From contig NZ_CP092362.2 of the NCBI RefSeq assembly GCF_022370635.2, positions 2,852,001 to 2,916,000 of the forward strand: a DNA stretch of 64,000 nucleotides, given 5' to 3'. Numbering within the stretch: position 1 is the first letter of the stretch; each line of letters starts with the position of its first letter. This document shows, in pieces, positions 20,116 to 31,972 of this stretch. Both the position numbers and the translations under genes were made by a program. The notes beneath the pieces were generated by a model. It was not told the DNA's origin, searched no databases, and was given only the letters and a program-made list of their open reading frames with translations. Source of the stretch: Mycolicibacterium crocinum (lineage in GTDB: Bacteria; Actinomycetota; Actinomycetes; Mycobacteriales; Mycobacteriaceae).

Positions 20116-20889
20116 TCAGGTGAACCGGAACCAGCGCAGCGCCGCCAGGGCCGAGACCGCACCCCACGCCGCCAGCACCGCGATACCGAACCAGTCCACC
20201 GACAACGACATCGCTCGCGTCAGCGCCTCGGTGAGAGCGCCGGACGGGGTGAGTCGCGCCACCCAGGCCAGCCCGCGCGGGATCGCGCTGGTCTCCAGTG
20301 TCAGCGCCCCCAGCCCAGCGAACACGAACCACAGCAGGTTGGCGACGGCGAGCACGATCTCGGCGCGCAGCGTCCCACCCAGCAGCAGCCCCATCGCCGC
20401 GAATCCGGCTGTGCCGAGCGCGATCACCGCCGCGCCGAGCAGTAGGCCGAACGGGTTGGGTCGCCAGCCCAGGGCCAGGCCGATGCCGCCGAGCAGCAGC
20501 GCCTGCAGGAACACCACGGTCACCACGGCCAGCGATTTGCCCGCGATGATGCCCCACACCGGAAGGGCGGTGGCGCCCAACCGTTTCAGGGCCCCGTAGC
20601 GGCGATCGAACGCCACGGCGATGGCCTGGCCGGTGAACGCGGTCGAGATCACCGCCAGCGCCATGATCGCCGGGACGAACACCGCGACCCGGTGCGCGCC
20701 GAACGAGCCGAGGGGCAGCAGGGTGAGCCCGATCAGCAGCGTGATCGGGATGAACATCGTCAGCAACAGCTGTTCGCCGTTGCGCAGCAGCAGTTTCAGC
20801 TCGAGGCCGTACTGGGCGGCCAGCATCCGCGGCACTGTACTGGGCCGCGGGTCGGGGGAGAACGTGCCCGCCGGGAAGAGCTCGCTCAT
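20116..20889 (-). CDS. ABC-2 type transporter permease
   Basis: 257 residues with six hydrophobic helices and no catalytic motif; MLAAQYGLELKLLLRNGEQ before the first helix is typical of ABC-2 permeases of the daunorubicin/NodJ kind. It pairs with the ATPase 20886-21818, whose TGA overlaps this ATG (ATGA). Orthologous position to Rv1457c. The ABC pair is co-directional with mptB upstream. Substrate unknown; export of an envelope component is plausible from context only. Confidence 0.88.
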   Translation of the reverse strand: MSELFPAGTFSPDPRPSTVPRMLAAQYGLELKLLLRNGEQLLLTMFIPITLLIGLTLLPLGSFGAHRVAVFVPAIMALAVISTAFTGQAIAVAFDRRYGALKRLGATALPVWGIIAGKSLAVVTVVFLQALLLGGIGLALGWRPNPFGLLLGAAVIALGTAGFAAMGLLLGGTLRAEIVLAVANLLWFVFAGLGALTLETSAIPRGLAWVARLTPSGALTEALTRAMSLSVDWFGIAVLAAWGAVSALAALRWFRFT

Positions 20890-21818
20890 GCCCGCAACTC
20901 CTTGCCGGTCAACTCCAGGAACACGTCTTCGAGGCTGCGCTGCTCTACCCGGACATCGGTGGCCAGCACGTCGAGCCGCGCGCACCACGCCGTCACCGTC
21001 GCCAGCACCTGCGGGTCGATCTTGCCCTCCACGAGATACTCGCCCGGCGAAACCTCTTTCGCCGCATAGCCTTCCGGCAAGGCCGCGACCAACAGTGTCA
21101 GATCGAGCTGACGCGGCGCGGAGAACCGCAGCTGGCCCTCGGCGCCGTCGCGCATCAGCTCTGCGGGTGTACCGGACGCGACGGCTGAGCCGTGGTCGAT
21201 GATCACGATCCGGTCGGCGAGCTCTTCGGCCTCCTTGAGCTGGTGGGTGGTCAACACCACCGTCACACCGTCGCGGCGCAGCGCGTCGATCAGCTCCCAC
21301 ACCACCAGCCGCGCGTGCGCGTCCATGCCGGCGGTCGGCTCGTCGAGGAACACCAGTTCGGGTCGTCCGACCAGCGCACACGCCAGTGCGAGGCGCTGCT
21401 GCTGGCCGCCGGAGAGCCGCCGGTAGGTGGTGCGGGCGGCGTCGGTGAGCCCCAGCGTATCCAGCAGCCACGCCGGATCGAGCGGGTTGGCGGCGTAGGA
21501 GGCCACCAGGTTCAGCATCTCGCCGGCCCGAGCCGCCGGATAGCCGCCACCGCCCTGCAACATCACGCCGATCCGCTCGCGTACGCGCGCGTTGTCGGCG
21601 ACCGGGTCCAGGCCCAGCACCTCGATCGTGCCGCCGTCGGGGCGCGTGAAGCCCTCGCACATTTCGACTGTCGTCGTCTTGCCTGCCCCGTTGGGACCGA
21701 GCAGCGCCAGCACCTCGGCGGTGTGCACCTCGAGATCGAGGTTCGCCACGGCCGTCGTCGACCCATAGTGCTTGGACACCCCGCGCAGTCGCACGGGGAT
21801 TTCGCGGCCGGAACTCAC
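20886..21818 (-). CDS. ABC transporter ATP-binding protein (DrrA-like)
   Basis: 310-residue cytoplasmic ATPase. Walker A is GPNGAGKTTT (about residues 41-50), the signature is LSGGQQQRL, and Walker B is LVFLDEPTAGMD, followed by an H-loop TTHQ. A ~90-residue C-terminal tail matches the DrrA-type extension. The GTG start overlaps the mptB TGA (GTGA, 21815-21818), and the stop overlaps the permease start, so all three genes form one translationally coupled operon. Rv1458c position. Confidence 0.93.
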   Translation of the reverse strand: MSSGREIPVRLRGVSKHYGSTTAVANLDLEVHTAEVLALLGPNGAGKTTTVEMCEGFTRPDGGTIEVLGLDPVADNARVRERIGVMLQGGGGYPAARAGEMLNLVASYAANPLDPAWLLDTLGLTDAARTTYRRLSGGQQQRLALACALVGRPELVFLDEPTAGMDAHARLVVWELIDALRRDGVTVVLTTHQLKEAEELADRIVIIDHGSAVASGTPAELMRDGAEGQLRFSAPRQLDLTLLVAALPEGYAAKEVSPGEYLVEGKIDPQVLATVTAWCARLDVLATDVRVEQRSLEDVFLELTGKELRA

Positions 21819-23536
21819 GGTGACTCAGCGTATGCGCCGGGCGCGGGGCGCGGCGCCGGTGGTTCGGTGGGCGGCTCGGCCGGCGGAGTGTCGGGCTCCT
21901 GACCGCTGAACGTCTCGTTGGTCCCGGGCACCTTGCGCCAAGGCAGTCGATGGAAGGTCAGCGCGATCAGCACCAGCACGATCACCGTGCTGGCCAGCGT
22001 GGCGTCGACGATCTGGAACAGGGCGAAGCGGTCGCCGTTCGCGGTCGGCCCGAAGATTCCGACGACGAGCGACACCGCGATCGTGGCGATGCGGAAACCG
22101 GGACGCGTGGCCCAGGCCGCCAGCGGGATGATCGCCCACAGCAGGTACCAGGGCTGCACGACGGGGAACAGCAGCACGGTCGCACCCAGCGCGACGCCAA
22201 GGCCGCCGACCGGATGCAGCCGGCCGCGCAGCACGGCCAGCAGCAGCCAAGTGACCGTGATCATGATGATCAGCACACCCATCGCGCGGGTCAGCGACAG
22301 CACGGCCGTCGTGTGATCGCCGAGCCCGAGCAGGATCCCGACCTGGCCGGTACCCAGCGCCAACAGCGTCGGCGGCGACATCCAGCTGCGCACCACGTTG
22401 GCGGTGCCGAGCGTGAAGATCCAGCCGAACCCCAGGCCGCTGGCCCAGCCGATGATCGCCATCACCACCAGCGACAGCGCGGCCATCAGCGTGCTGGCCA
22501 GCAGGAACGCCCTGACAGTTGAGCCCCAGCGGTAGGCCAGCGCCATCCCGACGAAGCCCAACGCCAACAGGCCGGGCAGCTTGACCTGCGACGACATCGT
22601 GATCAGCACGGCGCCCAGAACGAGCATTGCCGGCGGCATCCACTGTGCCCAGTCGTCCCGTCCCTGCGGCCAGCGCAGCGGCTTCGGCCACAGCGGTTTG
22701 GCCGAATCGATGCCGCGCAGCGCGAATTCGGTGCCGGTGAGCATCAGACCCAGCATCAGCGCCTCGTTGTGGATGCCGGCGACCAGATGCATCAACAGCA
22801 GCGGGTTGGCCGCGCCCAGCCACAGCGCGCTGACCTCGGCGACCCCGCACCGGCGGGCCAGCCGCGGCACCGCCCACACGATCATGCCGACGCCGAGCAG
22901 CACCACCACCCGGTGGCTGAGGACCGCGGCGACGATGTTCTCGCCGGTCAAAGCGGATATTCCCCGCCCGACCCAGAGGAACAGCGGTCCATACGGCGCC
23001 GGCGTCTCGCGCCACAGGCTGGGTACCGAGAGCGTAAAGACGTGGTCGAGGCCAAGCCCCGGCGCCGGGCCGACCTTGTAGGGGTTGAGCCCGTTGGCCG
23101 AGATCTGGCTCTGCGCCAGATAGGAGTAGACGTCCTTGCTGTACATCGGGGGAGCGATCAGCAGCGGCACCACCCACAGCAGCAGAGTGTGATCAAGCTG
23201 ACTGCGCGTCATCCGGCGGCTGCCGAGCGCAAAACGACCGAGCATCAGCCAGGCCAGCGCCATCATCACCGCGCCGGTGGTGGTCATGGTCAGCGAAACG
23301 GTCTGGATGCGTGACGGCAGATTGAGCAGCCGCACCCCAAAGGTGGGGTCCTGCACGACCGGGCGGGCACCGGCACCGAGCGCACCTATCGCCATCAGCA
23401 CCGTTCCGGTGGCGCCGAAGAGCCGAGTCCGGCGCATCGCGCGGAATTCGGCATCATTCAGGGGCGCGCCGACGGTGCGTTCATCGCCGTGCAGACGGGC
23501 GATCGATGAACTCAGCGAGAGCTGGCGGGCTGCCAC
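21815..23536 (-). CDS. mptB: Alpha-(1->6)-mannosyltransferase MptB
   Basis: About 573 residues with ~12-13 membrane helices. MptB (Rv1459c position) is a polyprenyl-phosphomannose-dependent GT-C enzyme initiating the alpha-1,6-mannan core of lipomannan and lipoarabinomannan. The first extracytoplasmic loop carries APPMYSKDVYSYLAQSQ, with the acidic residue typical of GT-C active sites, and ETPAPYGPLFLWVG follows. Two GTG codons are adjacent (23539 and 23536). I chose 23536 because TAGAGT ends exactly 6 nt before it, suggesting leaderless transcription. The C-terminal tail is Pro-rich. It is divergent from sufR. Confidence 0.92.
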   Translation of the reverse strand: MAARQLSLSSSIARLHGDERTVGAPLNDAEFRAMRRTRLFGATGTVLMAIGALGAGARPVVQDPTFGVRLLNLPSRIQTVSLTMTTTGAVMMALAWLMLGRFALGSRRMTRSQLDHTLLLWVVPLLIAPPMYSKDVYSYLAQSQISANGLNPYKVGPAPGLGLDHVFTLSVPSLWRETPAPYGPLFLWVGRGISALTGENIVAAVLSHRVVVLLGVGMIVWAVPRLARRCGVAEVSALWLGAANPLLLMHLVAGIHNEALMLGLMLTGTEFALRGIDSAKPLWPKPLRWPQGRDDWAQWMPPAMLVLGAVLITMSSQVKLPGLLALGFVGMALAYRWGSTVRAFLLASTLMAALSLVVMAIIGWASGLGFGWIFTLGTANVVRSWMSPPTLLALGTGQVGILLGLGDHTTAVLSLTRAMGVLIIMITVTWLLLAVLRGRLHPVGGLGVALGATVLLFPVVQPWYLLWAIIPLAAWATRPGFRIATIAVSLVVGIFGPTANGDRFALFQIVDATLASTVIVLVLIALTFHRLPWRKVPGTNETFSGQEPDTPPAEPPTEPPAPRPAPGAYAESP

Positions 23537-23542
23537 CACAGC

Positions 23543-23548
23543 ACTCTA
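23543..23548 (-). promoter_or_regulatory. Predicted -10 of mptB, leaderless start
   Basis: Reverse-strand TAGAGT fits TANNNT and ends 6 nt before the GTG at 23536. The mptB-ABC operon promoter would then share a spacer of under 100 bp with the divergent suf promoter. Confidence 0.4.
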
Positions 23549-23613
23549 TCCGGCGGCTTTTTCGCCCTCAGCGTGCTAAGGGTGCCCTTGCTAGACCTGG
23601 TTGGGGAATTGCG

Positions 23614-23619
23614 TAACAC
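23614..23619 (+). promoter_or_regulatory. Predicted -10 of the suf operon, leaderless sufR
   Basis: TAACAC (followed by T) ends 7 nt before the GTG at 23627 and overlaps the left half of the SufR operator. A TTGCTA at 23588-23593 is a possible -35 with a long 20-bp spacer. Binding of SufR here would directly cover the promoter. Confidence 0.4.
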
Positions 23620-23630
23620 TGGTGTTGTGA
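23616..23630. promoter_or_regulatory. SufR operator overlapping the sufR start
   Basis: ACACT-GGTGT-TGTGA matches the ACACT-N5-TGTGA site described for M. tuberculosis SufR autoregulation (recalled from the literature). It overlaps the predicted -10 and the GTG start codon at 23627, so bound Fe-S SufR would block initiation of the whole suf operon. Confidence 0.7.
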
Positions 23631-24319
23631 AATTCCCGTCCGATGCTGATGCCGTGCCCGTGGTGGGCACCGCAGTGCATGACGGACAGACCCGGCGCTC
23701 CATTGTGCAGCTCCTGGTCGAGTCGGGATCGATCACCGCCGCCGAGATCGGTCAGCGGCTGGGCATCTCCGCCGCCGGTGTTCGCAGGCACCTCGACGCG
23801 CTCATCGAGGCCGGTGACGCTCAGGCGAATGCTGCGGCGGCGTGGCAGCAGGCCGGCCGCGGCAGGCCTGCCAAGCGGTACCGCCTCACCGCGGCCGGGC
23901 GCGCCAAGCTCGAGCACACCTACGACGACCTGGCGTCCGCCGCGATCCGCCAACTGCGCGAAATCGGCGGGGACGCGACGGTCCAGACGTTCGCCCGGCG
24001 CCGGATCGATGCGATCCTCGCGGGAGTAACGGAAGGTCCGGACGACGTTGAATCGACTGCCGAGCGGGTAGCCGACGCAATGACGAAGGCCGGTTACGCG
24101 GCGACGACGACGCGGGTGGGCGGACCCATGCAGGGCATCCAAATCTGCCAGCACCACTGCCCGGTTTCGCATGTCGCCGAAGAGTTTCCGGAACTGTGCG
24201 AGGCCGAGAAGCAGGCCATGTCCGAGGTCCTCGGCACCCACGTACAGCGGTTGGCGACCATCGCCAACGGCGACTGCGCCTGCACCACCCACGTGCCGCT
24301 CACGCCGGTACACCACTAG
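23627..24319 (+). CDS. sufR: SufR, Fe-S sensing repressor of the suf operon
   Basis: About 230 residues. Winged helix-turn-helix at residues ~20-75 (SITAAEIGQRLGISAAGVRRHL) and a C-terminal metal-binding region with Cys174, Cys178, Cys191, Cys217 and Cys219 (ICQHHC; ELC; CAC), the cluster ligands expected for SufR. Family knowledge: the 4Fe-4S form represses suf, and loss of the cluster derepresses it. The GTG at 23627 was chosen because it sits within the operator with a -10 hexamer 7 nt upstream; an earlier in-frame GTG at 23573 would place the promoter inside the gene. sufB follows after 18 bp. Confidence 0.93.
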   Translation: MKFPSDADAVPVVGTAVHDGQTRRSIVQLLVESGSITAAEIGQRLGISAAGVRRHLDALIEAGDAQANAAAAWQQAGRGRPAKRYRLTAAGRAKLEHTYDDLASAAIRQLREIGGDATVQTFARRRIDAILAGVTEGPDDVESTAERVADAMTKAGYAATTTRVGGPMQGIQICQHHCPVSHVAEEFPELCEAEKQAMSEVLGTHVQRLATIANGDCACTTHVPLTPVHH

Positions 24320-24337
24320 AGCTGAAGGAGCGTCGAC

Positions 24338-25768
24338 ATGACACTCACCCCGGAGACGCCGTTGACCCAGGAGGAGACCATTGCCTCCCTGGGCAAATAC
24401 GGCTACGGCTGGGCCGACTCCGACGTTGCCGGCGCCAGCGCGCAGCGTGGACTCTCCGAGGCTGTGGTGCGCGACATCTCGGCCAAGAAGAGCGAACCCG
24501 AATGGATGCTCGACATCCGCCTGAAGGCGCTGCGCACATTCGACAAGAAGCCGATGCCGAACTGGGGCTCCAATCTCGAGGGCATCGACTTCGACAACAT
24601 CAAGTACTTCGTGCGCTCCAGCGAGAAGCAGGCCGCTACCTGGGATGACCTGCCCGCGGACATCAAGAACACTTACGACAAGCTCGGCATCCCTGAGGCC
24701 GAGAAGCAGCGCCTGGTCTCCGGCGTCGCCGCGCAGTACGAGTCCGAGGTCGTCTATCACTCGATCCGCGAGGACCTCGAGGCGCAGGGTGTCATCTTCC
24801 TCGACACCGATTCGGGCCTGCGGGAGCACCCGGAGCTGTTCAAGCAGTACTTCGGCACGGTGATCCCGGCCGGGGACAACAAGTTCTCCGCGCTCAACAC
24901 CGCGGTGTGGTCGGGCGGCTCGTTCATCTACGTCCCGAAGGGCGTGCACGTCGACATCCCGCTGCAGGCGTACTTCCGGATCAACACCGAGAACATGGGC
25001 CAGTTCGAGCGGACGCTGATCATCGTCGACGAGGACGCCTACGTCCACTACGTCGAGGGTTGTACCGCGCCGATCTACAAGAGCGACTCGCTGCACTCGG
25101 CGGTCGTCGAGATCATCGTGAAGCCCGGCGGTCGGTGCCGGTACACGACCATCCAGAACTGGTCGAACAACGTCTACAACCTGGTGACCAAGCGCGCCCG
25201 TGCCGAGGCCGGCGCCACCATGGAGTGGGTCGACGGCAATATCGGCTCGAAGGTGACGATGAAGTACCCGGCCGTGTGGATGACCGGTGAGCACGCCAAG
25301 GGCGAGGTGCTCTCGGTGGCGTTCGCCGGCGAGGGGCAACACCAGGACACCGGCGCCAAGATGCTGCACCTGGCCCCGTACACGTCGAGCAATATCGTGT
25401 CCAAGTCGGTGGCGCGCGGCGGTGGCCGGGCGTCCTACCGCGGCCTGGTTCAGGTCAACAAGGGCGCACACGGGTCGCGTTCGAGCGTGAAATGCGATGC
25501 GCTGCTTGTCGATACGGTCAGCCGCAGCGACACCTACCCCTACGTCGACATCCGCGAGGACGACGTCACGATGGGGCATGAGGCCACCGTGTCCAAGGTC
25601 AGCGAGGATCAGCTGTTCTATCTGATGAGCCGCGGCATGACCGAAGACGAGGCCATGGCGATGGTCGTGCGCGGCTTCGTCGAGCCGATCGCCAAGGAGC
25701 TCCCGATGGAGTACGCCCTGGAGCTGAACCGGCTGATCGAGCTGCAAATGGAAGGTGCGGTCGGTTAA
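24338..25768 (+). CDS. sufB: Fe-S cluster scaffold protein SufB, intein-free
   Basis: 476 residues, the beta-helix core of the SufBCD scaffold on which Fe-S clusters are built. The frame is continuous through [11 protein letters not shown] (Cys242), the place where the M. tuberculosis homologue Rv1461 carries an intein, so this allele needs no protein splicing. The C-terminal segment ([17 protein letters not shown], then [10 protein letters not shown]) is the family signature. AAGGAG precedes the ATG. It is followed with no gap by sufD. Confidence 0.97.
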   Translation: MTLTPETPLTQEETIASLGKYGYGWADSDVAGASAQRGLSEAVVRDISAKKSEPEWMLDIRLKALRTFDKKPMPNWGSNLEGIDFDNIKYFVRSSEKQAATWDDLPADIKNTYDKLGIPEAEKQRLVSGVAAQYESEVVYHSIREDLEAQGVIFLDTDSGLREHPELFKQYFGTVIPAGDNKFSALNTAVWSGGSFIYVPKGVHVDIPLQAYFRINTENMGQFERTLIIVDEDAYVHYVEGCTAPIYKSDSLHSAVVEIIVKPGGRCRYTTIQNWSNNVYNLVTKRARAEAGATMEWVDGNIGSKVTMKYPAVWMTGEHAKGEVLSVAFAGEGQHQDTGAKMLHLAPYTSSNIVSKSVARGGGRASYRGLVQVNKGAHGSRSSVKCDALLVDTVSRSDTYPYVDIREDDVTMGHEATVSKVSEDQLFYLMSRGMTEDEAMAMVVRGFVEPIAKELPMEYALELNRLIELQMEGAVG

Positions 25769-26955
25769 GTGAGCAATCTGACCAAGGCAGTGGAGGGTTC
25801 GCGACTCACTGCCATCAACAAGGGTGAGCAATTCAGCTCCTTCGACGTCGACGCCTTCGAGGTACCGGGCGGTCGCGACGAGATCTGGCGGTTCACCCCG
25901 CTCAAGCGACTCCGCGGTCTGCACGACGGCTCCGCCGTCGCCAACGGCTCCGCGCCGATCACCGTGACCGAGCGCCCCGGCGTGACGGTGGAGACCGTCC
26001 GCCGCGGCGACGAGCGACTCGGTCAGGGCGGCGTTCCCAGCGATCGGGTTGCCGCCCAAGCATTTTCGTCGTTCAACTCGGCGACGATCGTCACCGTCGC
26101 GCGGGACACCGAGGTCGCCGAGCCCATCGAGATCACCGTCGACGGTCCCGGCGAGGGCGGGGTGGCCTACGGCCACCTGCAGATCCGCGTCGAGGAACTG
26201 TCCCGTGCGATCGTGGTCGTCGATCTGCGCGGTAGCGGCACCTACGCCGACAACGTCGAGATCATCGTCGGCGACTCGGCCGGCCTGGGCGTCATCTGGA
26301 TCGCCGACTTCGCCGACGACATGGTGCATGTCAGCGCTCATCACGCCAAGCTCGGCAAGGACTCGGTGCTGGGCCACGTGAACGTCACCCTCGGCGGCGA
26401 CGTGGTGCGCACGAGTACAACCGTGCGGTTCACCGGCCCCGGCGGGGACGCCAAGCTGCTCGGCACCTACTTCGCCGACGCCGGGCAGTTCTTCGAGTCC
26501 CGGCTCCTAGTCGACCACGCCCAGCCGAACTGCAAGTCCGATGTGCTGTACAAGGGTGCGCTGCAAGGGGATCCGGACTCCAAGAAGCCCGACGCGCACA
26601 CCGTCTGGGTGGGCGATGTGCTGATCCGGGCCGAGGCCACCGGCACCGACACCTTCGAGGTCAACCGCAACCTGGTGCTGACCGACGGTGCCCGCGCGGA
26701 CTCGGTGCCGAACCTGGAGATCGAGACCGGCGAGATCGTCGGCGCCGGACACGCCAGTGCCACCGGCCGTTTCGACGACGAGCAGCTGTTCTACCTGCGC
26801 GCCCGCGGCATCCCGGAGGATCAGGCCCGCCGCCTGGTCGTGCGCGGTTTCTTCAACGAAATCATCGCCAAGATCGCGGTCCCCGAGGTGCGCGAGCGCC
26901 TCACGGACGCCATCGAACGAGAACTTGCCATCACCGAGTCGAAAGCAACCCAGCC

Positions 26956-26959
<4 letters not shown>
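25769..26959 (+). CDS. sufD: Fe-S cluster assembly protein SufD
   Basis: 396 residues, paralogue of SufB and partner in the SufB-C2-D complex. Seen: EIWRFTPLKRL near the N-terminus, the beta-helical middle, and the terminal block ATGRFDDEQLFYLRARGIP with VRGFFNEIIAKI. The GTG start directly follows the sufB TAA, and the stop overlaps the sufC ATG (ATGA at 26956-26959). Confidence 0.96.
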
Positions 26960-29432
<2,473 letters not shown>

Positions 29433-29436
<4 letters not shown>

Positions 29437-29768
29437 CCGAGCCCAATCAGTTGCTGGACGATATCGAGGAAGCCATGCGCGACGTGGTCGACCCCGAGCT
29501 CGGCATCAACGTCGTCGACCTCGGTCTGGTCTATGACCTCAATGTGGAGAAGGGTGACACCGGAACGGTGGCGCTGATCGACATGACGCTGACCTCGGCG
29601 GCCTGCCCGCTGACCGACGTGATCGAAGATCAGACCCTGACGGCACTGGTCGGCGCCGGCCTGGTCAACGAGGCCAAGATCAACTGGGTGTGGAACCCGC
29701 CGTGGGGCCCGGACAAGATCACCGAGGACGGTCGCGAACAGCTCCGCGCGCTGGGGTTCACTGTCTAA
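29433..29768 (+). CDS. sufT: SufT/MIP18 (DUF59) Fe-S maturation protein
   Basis: 111 residues of the DUF59/MIP18 family, last gene of the suf operon (Rv1466 position). Core motif EAMRDVVDPELGINVVDLGLVYD and the conserved Cys in TSAACPLTD, then WVWNPPWGPDKIT. Family members help deliver clusters to target proteins. The start overlaps the sufU stop by ATGA; a longer reading within sufU is rejected. Confidence 0.94.
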
Positions 29769-29777
29769 CCTGAGCTG

Positions 29778-30347
29778 ATGCTCACCGTCCCGGCCTTCGT
29801 GTGGCGCGGCGGTGCATTCGGCCGCGGTGCCGTGGTAGGCCTCGGCACCGGTATCTTCCTCGGCCTGTTGGCGTGGCTGGACTCCGGACTGTGGTTCGCG
29901 GGGCTGCTGGCCGCTGCCATCATCACCGTGGTCTACGGCATCTGGCTGGGCTGGCGGATGGCGAAGCACTGGCCCGGCGCAAAGGCGCTGACCGGTGAAC
30001 AGCGCGTCCGTGTCGCGGGCGTCACCCGCTGGGGCGGCCGCATCGGCGACCCGGCACTGGCGCAACCGGTGGTCGACTTCGCCGACGGAATGCGGACGTC
30101 CGCCGAATCGGGCCGACACTTCCGCTGGGTGGTGCCACTGATCCTCGTCGTCGCGATCGGAACCGCGGTGTGGGACGCGGCATTCGGCTCGACGCGCGAT
30201 GTGATCGCGTCGTGCGTATACCTCATGCTGCTGGGTATCGAGCTGTTCTGGTGGCCCGGGCGCCGAGATCAGTTGCTGGTCAACGCCGATCGTGCCCGCG
30301 AGCGCGCGGTCGCGCTCATCGAGACCACCGCGCCAAAATCGCAGTGA
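29778..30347 (+). CDS. Four-helix membrane protein of unknown function
   Basis: 189 residues. Two hydrophobic helices near the N-terminus (about 17-34 and 38-58), a soluble loop of ~60 residues, two more helices (about 118-135 and 140-158) and a charged C-terminal helix RRDQLLVNADRARERA. No domain recognised. It starts 9 bp after sufT, so it may be read with the suf operon, but nothing in it suggests an Fe-S role. Confidence 0.7.
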   Translation: MLTVPAFVWRGGAFGRGAVVGLGTGIFLGLLAWLDSGLWFAGLLAAAIITVVYGIWLGWRMAKHWPGAKALTGEQRVRVAGVTRWGGRIGDPALAQPVVDFADGMRTSAESGRHFRWVVPLILVVAIGTAVWDAAFGSTRDVIASCVYLMLLGIELFWWPGRRDQLLVNADRARERAVALIETTAPKSQ

Positions 30348-30391
30348 GCAAAACGGAATCAACACGCCACCCGATGCGGTTGTAGCCGGTC

Positions 30392-31543
30392 ATGGAGGAT
30401 GCACGCGCGCAGGAACTGTTCACTCCGCTGACCGTCGGATCGCTGACCGTGCCCAACCGGTTCGCGATGGCGCCGATGACCCGGACCGCCTCACCGGACG
30501 GCGTCCCCGGACCAGACGTCGCCGCCTACTACGGCAGGCGTGCCGCCGGCGGCACCGGGCTGATCATCACCGAGGGCGTTCGCATCCCGCATCCCGCGGC
30601 CGGCTGGCCCGACCGCATCCCGAACCTCGACGGCGACGACGTGCTGGCGGGCTGGCGCGCCGTCACCGATACCGTCCACTCATCCGGTGGAACCGTCGCC
30701 GCCCAGCTCTGGCACCAGGGCGTCGCGCGCGGTGTGCATGACGGTGACCGCCCCGACCAGACACCGGTCAGCCCGTCGGGCATCGACATCGCCGGTGGCA
30801 CCACCGGGCGTGCGCTGCCCGCGGACGAACTGCCTGAACTCGCGCAGGCGTACGCGGTGGCGGCCGCCAACGCCAAGGCCGCCGGCTTCGACGCCGTCGA
30901 AATCCACGGCGCGCACGGCTACCTGCTGGACCAATTCCTCTGGGAGCACACGAATCACCGGACCGACGGCTACGGCGGCTCGCTGGCGGCGCGCACGAGG
31001 TTCCCGGCCGAGGTCGTCGCGGCAATACGCGCCGCAGTTGGCCCCGACTTCCCGATCATCTACCGGTTCTCCCAGTGGAAGATGAACCGCTACGACGCGC
31101 AGGTGGCCGGCAGCGCAAGCGAACTCGAGCAACTGCTCGCCCCGCTGGTGGAGGCCGGGGTCGACGTCCTGCACCCGTCGACGCGGCGGCACTACCTGCC
31201 GGGCTTCCCCGACGAGAACCCGGAATTGAGCCTGGCCGGCTGGACCAAGAAGGTGACCGGCCTGCCCGTCATCGCCGTCGGATCGGTGGGCCTGGAAACC
31301 GAATTCCGGCCCGGCGGGCAGGAGCGCAGCGACACGGGGAATGGCCGAGCCGAGGGCAGCGGACCGATACCGCCGTCGTCCATCGACCGGCTGCTCGACC
31401 AGTTCGAGGCCGGCGAATTCGACATCGTGGCCGTCGGGCGGGCCCTGCTCGCCGACCCCGCGTGGGTGAATCGGGTGCGCGAGGGCACGCTCGACGAGTT
31501 CGGCGGTTTCGATGCGGCCAGCGCCCTGGCCCGTTTGTATTAG
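30392..31543 (+). CDS. Old Yellow Enzyme family NAD(P)H:flavin oxidoreductase
   Basis: 383-residue FMN TIM-barrel ene-reductase. N-terminal LTVPNRFAMAPMTRTAS, AQLWHQGVA (FMN contact), the substrate-binding HGAHGYLLDQFLWEHTNHR, and the TDGYGGSLAARTRF phosphate region are hallmarks of the 12-oxophytodienoate-reductase/xenobiotic-reductase branch. Physiological substrate unknown (activated alkenes are usual). An insertion of ~20 Gly/Ser/Arg-rich residues follows VGSVGLETEF, before the C-terminal VAVGRALLADPAWV. No counterpart lies at this position in the M. tuberculosis order. Confidence 0.92.
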   Translation: MEDARAQELFTPLTVGSLTVPNRFAMAPMTRTASPDGVPGPDVAAYYGRRAAGGTGLIITEGVRIPHPAAGWPDRIPNLDGDDVLAGWRAVTDTVHSSGGTVAAQLWHQGVARGVHDGDRPDQTPVSPSGIDIAGGTTGRALPADELPELAQAYAVAAANAKAAGFDAVEIHGAHGYLLDQFLWEHTNHRTDGYGGSLAARTRFPAEVVAAIRAAVGPDFPIIYRFSQWKMNRYDAQVAGSASELEQLLAPLVEAGVDVLHPSTRRHYLPGFPDENPELSLAGWTKKVTGLPVIAVGSVGLETEFRPGGQERSDTGNGRAEGSGPIPPSSIDRLLDQFEAGEFDIVAVGRALLADPAWVNRVREGTLDEFGGFDAASALARLY

Positions 31544-31587
31544 CAGCTAGAGGGAACACACAGCGAGACCCAGACGTTAGGACTGAC

Positions 31588-31947
31588 GTGGCTACCCAAG
31601 ACCTGACCGCACAGAACTTCAACGACACCATCACCGGTAACGACATCGTGCTGGTGGACTTCTGGGCGTCGTGGTGCGGACCATGTCGCGCCTTCGCGCC
31701 GACGTTCACCAAGTCGTCCGAACAGCACCCGGACGTCGTCTACGGCAAGGTCGACACCGAGGCGGAGCAGGAATTGGCGGCTGCCGCCGAGATCCGCTCG
31801 ATCCCGACGCTGATGGCGTTCAAGAAGGGCAAGCTGATCTTCAACCAGGCCGGCGCCCTGCCGCCCGCCGCCCTCGAGGACCTGATCCGCCAGGTCAAGG
31901 AGTTCGACGTCGACGCGGCCATCGCGTCTCAGTCGCAATCCGACTAA
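31588..31947 (+). CDS. trxA: Thioredoxin
   Basis: 119 residues with the redox-active WCGPC (Cys30, Cys33) and the cis-Pro in RSIPTLMAF. A cytosolic disulfide reductant; no signal peptide. The GTG at 31588 gives a standard-length thioredoxin; the open frame extends upstream but only into the OYE gene. No thioredoxin reductase gene is adjacent. Confidence 0.94.
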   Translation: MATQDLTAQNFNDTITGNDIVLVDFWASWCGPCRAFAPTFTKSSEQHPDVVYGKVDTEAEQELAAAAEIRSIPTLMAFKKGKLIFNQAGALPPAALEDLIRQVKEFDVDAAIASQSQSD

Positions 31948-31960
31948 CCGCAATGCGGGT

Positions 31961-31966
31961 TACCGT
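31961..31966 (+). promoter_or_regulatory. Predicted -10 of echA12, leaderless start
   Basis: TACCGT fits TANNNT and ends 6 nt before the GTG at 31973. No Shine-Dalgarno sequence precedes that start, which fits a leaderless message. No -35 is apparent. Confidence 0.35.
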
Positions 31967-31972
31967 GCAACG

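Noticed and set aside
23591..26377. ~930-codon frame antisense to sufR, sufB and sufD
   Set aside because: Crosses three well-supported genes and the suf promoter; composition is that of an antisense shadow.
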